The translations under genes and the position numbers were made by a program. Below the pieces are notes generated by a model. That model was given only the letters and a program-made list of their open reading frames with translations, did not search any database and was not told the DNA's origin. Shown here one piece after another: positions 59,315 through 64,000 of a stretch of 64,000 nt of DNA; within the stretch, counting starts at the first letter, position 1; each line of letters opens with the position of its first letter. Origin of the DNA: Pseudomonas asiatica (lineage in GTDB: Bacteria > Pseudomonadota > Gammaproteobacteria > Pseudomonadales > Pseudomonadaceae); contig NZ_BLJF01000001.1 in assembly GCF_009932335.1 (NCBI RefSeq), positions 2,418,001 through 2,482,000 of the forward strand, given 5' to 3'.

Positions 59315-60159
59315 GCGGCGGCTTCCCCGAGGCCCTGCAATTCTCCTTTGCCGACAGCGTCAACCGCCTGGTCGACTGGCTGGTACTGCATTACGGCGAT
59401 CACCTGCGCAGCGTCTCGGACCAGTTGTTGCAACTGCTGGTCGGCCTGGAAACCCTGCTGCGCCTGCTGCCGTGGTGGCTGCTGCTGTTGCTGATCGGCC
59501 TGCTTGCCTGGCATGCCAGCCGCAGCGTGCTGCGCAGCGCGGTACTGGTGGCGCTGCTGGCCCTGATCGGCATGCTCGGGTTGTGGGACAAACTGCTGCA
59601 GACCATGGCGTTGGTGCTGGTCAGTACCGGCCTCTGCGTGCTGGTGGGCGTGCCGCTGGGCATCCTGCTGGCTGCCCGGCCGCTGGCGAAGCGCTTGCTG
59701 TTGCCGGTACTGGATGTGATGCAGACATTGCCGGCCTTCGTTTACCTGATCCCGGTGCTGATGCTGTTCGGCCTGGGCAAGGTGCCCGCCGTGTTCGCCA
59801 CACTGATCTATGCCCTGCCACCGCTGGTGCGGCTGACCGAACTGGGCCTGAGCCAGATCGACCCTTCGCTGCTGCAAGCCGCCCATGGTCTTGGCGCCAG
59901 CCGCTGGCAGCGGTTGCGGCGCATCGCCCTGCCGCTGGCGCTGCCGAGTATCATGGCCGGGCTCAACCAGTCGGTGATGATGGCCCTGTCGATGGTGCTG
60001 GTGGCTTCGATGATTGGCGCCCGCGGGCTGGGCGAGGACGTGCTGTCGGGGATCCAGACGCTGAATGTCGGCCAAGGCGTCGAGGCCGGGCTGGCGATCG
60101 TCGCCTTGGCCATGGTGATCGATCGGATCAGCCAGGCCTATGGGCGTGGTGTGCGCTGA
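59311..60159 (+). CDS. quaternary-amine ABC transporter permease (OpuAB/ProW type)
   Basis: A 282-residue inner-membrane permease with about seven helices. The transport signature is in AAHGLGASRWQRLRRIALPLALPS (EAA-like loop, about residues 191-214), and PAFVYLIPVLMLFGLGKVPA is also typical. The GTG start overlaps the binding-protein stop. The ATP-binding gene expected next is missing; a LysR gene follows, so the ATPase must be elsewhere or is shared. Confidence 0.9.
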   Translation: MSGGFPEALQFSFADSVNRLVDWLVLHYGDHLRSVSDQLLQLLVGLETLLRLLPWWLLLLLIGLLAWHASRSVLRSAVLVALLALIGMLGLWDKLLQTMALVLVSTGLCVLVGVPLGILLAARPLAKRLLLPVLDVMQTLPAFVYLIPVLMLFGLGKVPAVFATLIYALPPLVRLTELGLSQIDPSLLQAAHGLGASRWQRLRRIALPLALPSIMAGLNQSVMMALSMVLVASMIGARGLGEDVLSGIQTLNVGQGVEAGLAIVALAMVIDRISQAYGRGVR

Positions 60160-60188
60160 GAAATATTGCCTCTACCAGCCTCGACTCG

Positions 60189-60225
60189 CTGTAGGAGCAG
60201 CCTTGTGCTGCGAAAGGGCCGGGCC
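60189..60225. repeat. single REP copy, type TGTAGGAGCAGCCTTGTGCTG
   Basis: TGTAGGAGCAGCCTTGTGCTG followed by CGAAAGGGCC is one unpaired REP of the type that makes the core of the long inverted repeat at 55706-55982. It lies between the permease stop and the LysR start. Confidence 0.75.
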
Positions 60226-60267
60226 TGACAATGCAGCTCTGTCAGCTTGAAACCGGACCACACCCGC

Positions 60268-61131
60268 ATGTCCCTCAAAGCCCTGCGCACTCTGGTGACC
60301 ATCGCCCGCCACGGCACCTTCGCCCGTGCCGCCGACCTGCTCAGCCTTACCCCTTCGGCGGTGAGCCTGCACATCAAGACCCTCGAAGACGAACTGCAGG
60401 TGAGCTTGTTCGACCGCAGCCGCAGGCAGGTCTCGCTGACCGAAGCCGGCCAGTTGGCGGTGGCCCGCGCCGAGACCATCCTGGCTAGCTATGACGAACT
60501 GGCCGACGCCCTGGCCAGCGGCCCGAGCCTGCGCGGCCGCCTGCGCCTGGGGGCGATCCACACGGTGCTGGCGCGGCGCCTGCCCAAAGCGCTGGTGTGG
60601 ATCAAGGCGCACCATCCGCAGCTGCATGTCAGCGTGGCCTCCGGCATGTCGGCGGAACTGGCGCGACGGGTGGAAGACGGCGAGCTCGATGCGGCGATCA
60701 CCACCGAGCCGGTCAGCCCCTACCCGCAAAGCCTGGACTTCACGCCGTTGTTCGAAGACCGCTTCTGGGCGATCGCCAGCCCCGACCTGGCCGGGCTAAG
60801 CGTGCCGCAGTTGCTGGCCAGCCAGCCGTTCCTGCGCTTCGACAAGCGTGCCTGGGCCGGGCGGCAGATCGAGCAGGAGCTGCGCCGCCAGCATCTGCAG
60901 GTGAGCGAGCAGATGGAACTGGACAGCCAGGAAGCGCTGGCGCGCATGGCGGTGATGGGCCTGGGCGTGGCAATCATCCCCATGGCCGATGACGACCTGC
61001 AACGCTTGCCACCGGCTACCTGCCTGCCATTTGGCGAACCACAGCTGACCCGGCGCGTGGTGTTGCTGGAGCATGAGAAGAGCCAGCGGCGGCATTTGAG
61101 CGCGGTGCTGAAGACTGCGCTGGAGGCGTGA
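60268..61131 (+). CDS. LysR-family transcriptional regulator
   Basis: A 287-residue LysR regulator: ALRTLVTIARHGTFARAADL and LLSLTPSAVSLHIKTLEDEL form the helix-turn-helix (about residues 4-42), followed by the effector domain (LRGRLRLGAIHTVLARRLPK, MAVMGLGVAIIPMADDDL). ATG 60268 is chosen over TTG 60247. It may control the downstream AEC-type carrier on the same strand, but a REP pair separates them. Confidence 0.9.
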   Translation: MSLKALRTLVTIARHGTFARAADLLSLTPSAVSLHIKTLEDELQVSLFDRSRRQVSLTEAGQLAVARAETILASYDELADALASGPSLRGRLRLGAIHTVLARRLPKALVWIKAHHPQLHVSVASGMSAELARRVEDGELDAAITTEPVSPYPQSLDFTPLFEDRFWAIASPDLAGLSVPQLLASQPFLRFDKRAWAGRQIEQELRRQHLQVSEQMELDSQEALARMAVMGLGVAIIPMADDDLQRLPPATCLPFGEPQLTRRVVLLEHEKSQRRHLSAVLKTALEA

Positions 61132-61144
61132 AGGTTCGCAGGGC

Positions 61145-61264
61145 CTTGTAGGAGCGGCCTTGTGTCGCGAAAGGGCCGCAAAGCGGCCCCGGCAATTTTG
61201 TGGCGATGCCGATATCCTGGGGGCGCTTCGCTCCCCTTTCGCGACACAAGGCCGCTCCTACAAG
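61145..61264. repeat. REP pair (inverted), type TGTAGGAGCGGCCTTGTGTCG
   Basis: TTGTAGGAGCGGCCTTGTGT near 61147 and ACACAAGGCCGCTCCTACAA near 61244 pair precisely, with TCGCGAAAG/CTTTCGCGA and GGGGCGC/GCGGCCCC inside. It separates the LysR gene and the carrier gene. Confidence 0.88.
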
Positions 61265-61382
61265 AGCCAGTGTCGACTTCAACCATGCATTTTTCCTCAA
61301 TGGTCAGTGCAGAAAACAACGTTTTTACAGATCGATCCGCACCCGTAGTCTGTGCTCCGTACCCGACCACGGAACGTCGATC

Positions 61383-62300
61383 ATGCTCCACCTGCTGCTG
61401 ACTACCCTGCTGCCGATCATCCTGCTGATTGCCCTGGGCACTTTCCTGCGCCTGCGCGGCTTTCTCGCCGATAACTTCTGGCCCGGCGCCGAGCGCCTGA
61501 GCTATTACGTACTGCTGCCGTCGCTGTTTCTCCATGGCCTGGCCACCGCCAACCTCGATGGCGTGCCGGTGCTGGGCATGGTTGGCGTGCTGATGCTCTC
61601 GACCCTGGCCGGGGCCGTGCTGCTGGTGCTGTACCAGGGCGCCATGAACCACGACGGTGCCGACTTCACCTCGGTGTTCCAGGGCGGCATCCGCTTCAAC
61701 AACTACATCGGCGCCACCCTTGCAGCGGGTATCTACGGCAGCGCCGGCATTGCCCTGGCAGCGGTGGCCAACGCCGCCATCGTGCCACTGGTCAACCTGC
61801 TTTGTGTGCTGGTTTTCGCCCGCTTCAGCGCCCGCCATAGCTCACCGGCCACGGTGTTGCGGGCCATCTTCGCCAACCCCTTGATCGTCGGTTGCGCCGG
61901 CGGATTGCTGCTGCGCGCCAGTGGGCTGGGCTTGCCAGCGGGTATCGAACCCACGGTCAAGGCCCTGGGCCAGGCCGCCCTGCCGCTGGGCCTGCTGTGC
62001 GTCGGCGCAGCCCTGGGTGGCGCCCGCCTGGGCCAGCAGGTGCGCCCGCTGATGGCGGCGTCGGCATTCAAGTTCCTGGTCATGCCGTTGACCACCTGGG
62101 GCTTGTGCCGCCTGCTTGGCCTGGGTGGCCAGGCAGCGGTGGTGGCGGTGCTGTTCCAGGCACTGCCGACCGCGTCATCTTCCTATGTGATGGCCCGGCA
62201 AATGGGCGGTAACGCACCGCTGATGGCCACCATCATCGCCCTGCAGACCGTGTTGGCTGCCGCCACCCTGCCTTTGGTGCTGATGCTTGCGCTTGGCTAG
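61383..62300 (+). CDS. AEC-family transporter (auxin efflux carrier type)
   Basis: A 305-residue membrane protein with about ten helices in two inverted halves: LLLTTLLPIILLIALGTFLR at the start, a middle basic loop (about residues 140-165, VFARFSARHSSPATVLRA), and the family block QALPTASSSYVMARQMGGNA (about 260-279). Bacterial relatives move malonate, malate or other carboxylates. ATG 61383 is chosen over a longer frame to 61200 that runs through an REP element. Confidence 0.85.
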   Translation: MLHLLLTTLLPIILLIALGTFLRLRGFLADNFWPGAERLSYYVLLPSLFLHGLATANLDGVPVLGMVGVLMLSTLAGAVLLVLYQGAMNHDGADFTSVFQGGIRFNNYIGATLAAGIYGSAGIALAAVANAAIVPLVNLLCVLVFARFSARHSSPATVLRAIFANPLIVGCAGGLLLRASGLGLPAGIEPTVKALGQAALPLGLLCVGAALGGARLGQQVRPLMAASAFKFLVMPLTTWGLCRLLGLGGQAAVVAVLFQALPTASSSYVMARQMGGNAPLMATIIALQTVLAAATLPLVLMLALG

Positions 62301-62335
62301 ACTGTGAACCAGCCCACAGTTCGGGAGCTTGCATC

Positions 62336-62947
62336 ATGCGCCTTTCGTGGATGGTGATCGGCCTGGTTTCGGCCCTGCTCGCAGGCCCCTTGCACGCGGC
62401 CGACCCGGCCAAGGCTGCCGTCGCCGAGGACAAGGCCGAGGTGCTCGAGGAAAAAGTGGTGAATGACACACCACCCCCGAAAAAGGCCGAAACCCTCACA
62501 CCGGGCGAAGCACAGGCAGTGGACCCGGCCGGCCAGGCGCCGCTGGATGACAGCATCACCTGCCTGGCCCGCACCATCTACTGGGAGGCCAAGGGTGCGG
62601 ACGCCGAAGACATGGCCGCCGTGGCCAACGTCGTGCTCAACCGCCTGGGCCACGATGGCTTCCCGGATACCATCTGCGGCGTGGTCAAGCAGGGGGTGGA
62701 AAGCAAGGCCTGCCAGTTCTCCTGGTGGTGCGACGGGCGCCCGGACCAGGTCGAAGAAGCGCAACGCTACGACATTGCCAAGGAAATCGCGCGCAAGGCG
62801 CTCAACCAGCAATTGAGAGACCGCACCGGGGGTGCCTTGTACTTCCATGACCGCAACGTGCGCCCGGACTGGGCCAAAGCCTACCGCCGGACGGCGCAGA
62901 CCAGGCATTTTCTGTTCTACAAACCGAACCAGGCGGTGGCGCGCTGA
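62336..62947 (+). CDS. SleB/CwlJ-family cell-wall hydrolase
   Basis: A 203-residue exported protein: signal peptide MRLSWMVIGLVSALLAGPLH, a low-complexity acidic and lysine-rich linker (about residues 25-65), and a Hydrolase_2 domain. The catalytic-glutamate helix reads ARTIYWEAKGADAEDMAAVA (about 76-95), followed by GVVKQGVESKACQFSWWCDG and ALYFHDRNVRPDWAKAY. Probably a peptidoglycan lytic enzyme acting in the periplasm during wall turnover. Confidence 0.85.
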   Translation: MRLSWMVIGLVSALLAGPLHAADPAKAAVAEDKAEVLEEKVVNDTPPPKKAETLTPGEAQAVDPAGQAPLDDSITCLARTIYWEAKGADAEDMAAVANVVLNRLGHDGFPDTICGVVKQGVESKACQFSWWCDGRPDQVEEAQRYDIAKEIARKALNQQLRDRTGGALYFHDRNVRPDWAKAYRRTAQTRHFLFYKPNQAVAR

Positions 62948-63089
62948 TAGCCGCCGGGCGCCAGCAAACCGGCAGACAGCGTGGTTCGATAGGAATGATT
63001 ACCAACTATTCGCACTTTTCAGATGAACAGTGGTCTACTCCCTCTTTTGCCGCCAGCAAAGAATGTTGGCGTTTTCATTGCTTCGCACG

Positions 63090-63113
63090 AGCCCGGGCCA
63101 AAAGCCCCGGGCT
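63090..63113. other. hairpin before the CAP-domain gene
   Basis: AGCCCGGG and CCCGGGCT form an 8-bp stem around CCAAAAGC. It lies in a 219-base gap between the SleB-type gene and the CAP gene. No T-run follows, so it may be a leader hairpin or a weak terminator for the upstream gene. Confidence 0.4.
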
Positions 63114-63166
63114 TGTGTAGGATGAGCAGCGCGAACCACGACGCTGCCAGTCATAGGGAGATCCAC

Positions 63167-64000
63167 ATGCGCGTCCTGTCATCCGTTGCCGCCTTGTCGC
63201 TGGGCCTGGTCGTCTCGGCCGGGGCCATGGCTGCCACCGGCGAAGAAGCGCAACTGATCGATTCGATCAATGCCTACCGCAGCAAGGCCCAGCCCTGCGG
63301 TGGCGAAGCGTCGTTGGAACTGCCGCCGCTCAACAGCGATACCCGCCTGGCACTGTCGCCAGAGGGCACCCGCGACCTGCAGCAAGCCATGACCCGCGCC
63401 GCCTACCCGATGGTCAACGTGCAGGCCATCAGCCTGTCGGGGCCGCGTGATGCGCGCGCTGCCATGCATGCCATCGAAGAGAGCTTCTGCCAGGTGGTGC
63501 TCGACCCGCAGTTCGTCGATATCGGCGTCAGCCAGGAAGGCCGCGACTGGCGCATCGTGCTGGCCCGGCCGCTGCTCAGTGGCCGCCTGGGCGACTGGCA
63601 GGCCGAGGGACAGAAGGTGCTGCAGGAGATCAATGCCGCGCGCAAGGTACCGCGCCAATGCGGTGGCCAGCCCTTCGCCGCCGCCCCTGCGTTGAGCTGG
63701 AGCACGGTGCTGGCCGGGGTTGCCGCCAACCACACCCGGGCCATGGCCAACCAGAACTTCTTCGACCACATCGACAAGGATGGCCGCACCCCCGGGGACC
63801 GGGCAGAGTTGGCCGGTTACCTGTACCAGCAGATCGGCGAAAACATCGCCGCCGGGCGTGACACTGCGCGCAAGGTGGTCGATGGCTGGCTGGATAGCCC
63901 GGGGCATTGCGCGACGCTGATGAACCCGGACTTCCGCGAGCTGGGCGCTGCGTATGCAGTGGACCCGAAGAGTGATGCGGGGATTTACTGGACGGGGTTG
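63167..64000 (+). CDS. exported CAP (SCP/PR1) domain protein, cut by window end
   Basis: At least 278 residues; the frame is still open at the window edge. A signal peptide is present (SSVAALSLGLVVSAGAMAAT). The second half is a clear CAP domain: NHTRAMANQNFFDHIDKDGR, then QIGENIAAG, VVDGWLDSPGHCATLMNPDF and RELGAAYA. The first half repeats its pattern (LIDSINAYRSKAQPCGG against LQEINAARKVPRQCGG; later SFCQVVLDPQFVDIG against GHCATLMNPDFRELG) but lacks the HxxxM-type active-site histidines. AGGGAG precedes ATG 63167. The function of bacterial CAP proteins is poorly known. Confidence 0.85.
   Translation, partial: MRVLSSVAALSLGLVVSAGAMAATGEEAQLIDSINAYRSKAQPCGGEASLELPPLNSDTRLALSPEGTRDLQQAMTRAAYPMVNVQAISLSGPRDARAAMHAIEESFCQVVLDPQFVDIGVSQEGRDWRIVLARPLLSGRLGDWQAEGQKVLQEINAARKVPRQCGGQPFAAAPALSWSTVLAGVAANHTRAMANQNFFDHIDKDGRTPGDRAELAGYLYQQIGENIAAGRDTARKVVDGWLDSPGHCATLMNPDFRELGAAYAVDPKSDAGIYWTGL

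Noticed and set aside
62993..63011. Fur-box-like dyad GAATGATTACCAACTATTC
   Set aside because: Only four outer bases on each side pair, and the match to the Fur consensus is weak.

Overview
The window looks like a chromosomal segment of a Pseudomonas putida-group bacterium. The evidence is the high G+C content, the Pseudomonas-type gene content (tamAB, pobA with an AraC regulator, ccoG, an MvaB/MerR pair), the many REP-type palindromes built on the GGGAGC/GGAGCGGCC cores common in this group, and a CrcY-like small RNA between an HMG-CoA lyase gene and mgtC, where crcY lies in P. putida. No tRNA, rRNA, CRISPR array, insertion sequence or prophage structural gene was seen.

Layout. 1-5.7 kb: the end of a sensor kinase gene, then cysS and glnS (minus strand) diverging from ppiB and lpxH. 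5.7-9.5 kb: a PvdQ-type acylase, a Fur-like protein reduced to its DNA-binding domain, and two small envelope proteins. 9.5-11.5 kb: an accessory island with a possible 37-residue ORF, a Mor-family activator and two related DUF2589 proteins. This is the best candidate here for an undescribed system. 11.5-18.6 kb: tamB, tamA and a GNAT gene (minus), then xthA. 18.6-24.8 kb: a TetR regulator, a sulfonate-type binding protein with a flavin monooxygenase, a ureidoglycine aminohydrolase, a START-domain protein and a LysR regulator. 24.8-32.8 kb: ggt, a periplasmic ankyrin protein, pobA/pobR, a LiuR-type MerR regulator with mvaB, crcY, mgtC and a DUF3203 gene. 32.9-39.3 kb: ccoG, a MocR regulator and two tandem paralogous hybrid histidine kinases.

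39.3-47.2 kb: an SDR enzyme, apbE diverging from an rnfC-rnfD pair with no other rnf genes nearby, and a marR-emrA-emrB efflux operon. 47.2-53 kb: a FixL/FixJ-like two-component system diverging from an acyl-CoA ligase and an acyl-CoA dehydrogenase, probably a fatty-acid utilisation unit. 53-64 kb: an orphan FecR, an NhaC-family antiporter, a 93-bp-arm inverted repeat, a chemoreceptor, a quaternary-amine binding protein and permease without an adjacent ATPase, a LysR regulator, an AEC-family carrier, a SleB-type hydrolase and a CAP-domain protein cut by the window end.

REP elements occur at 14 places, nearly all downstream of genes or between convergent genes, and fall into four sequence types. 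Most other intergenic regions are short. The longest are the crcY locus (31273-31804), the long inverted repeat region (55536-56047) and the leader of the binding-protein gene (19336-19639).
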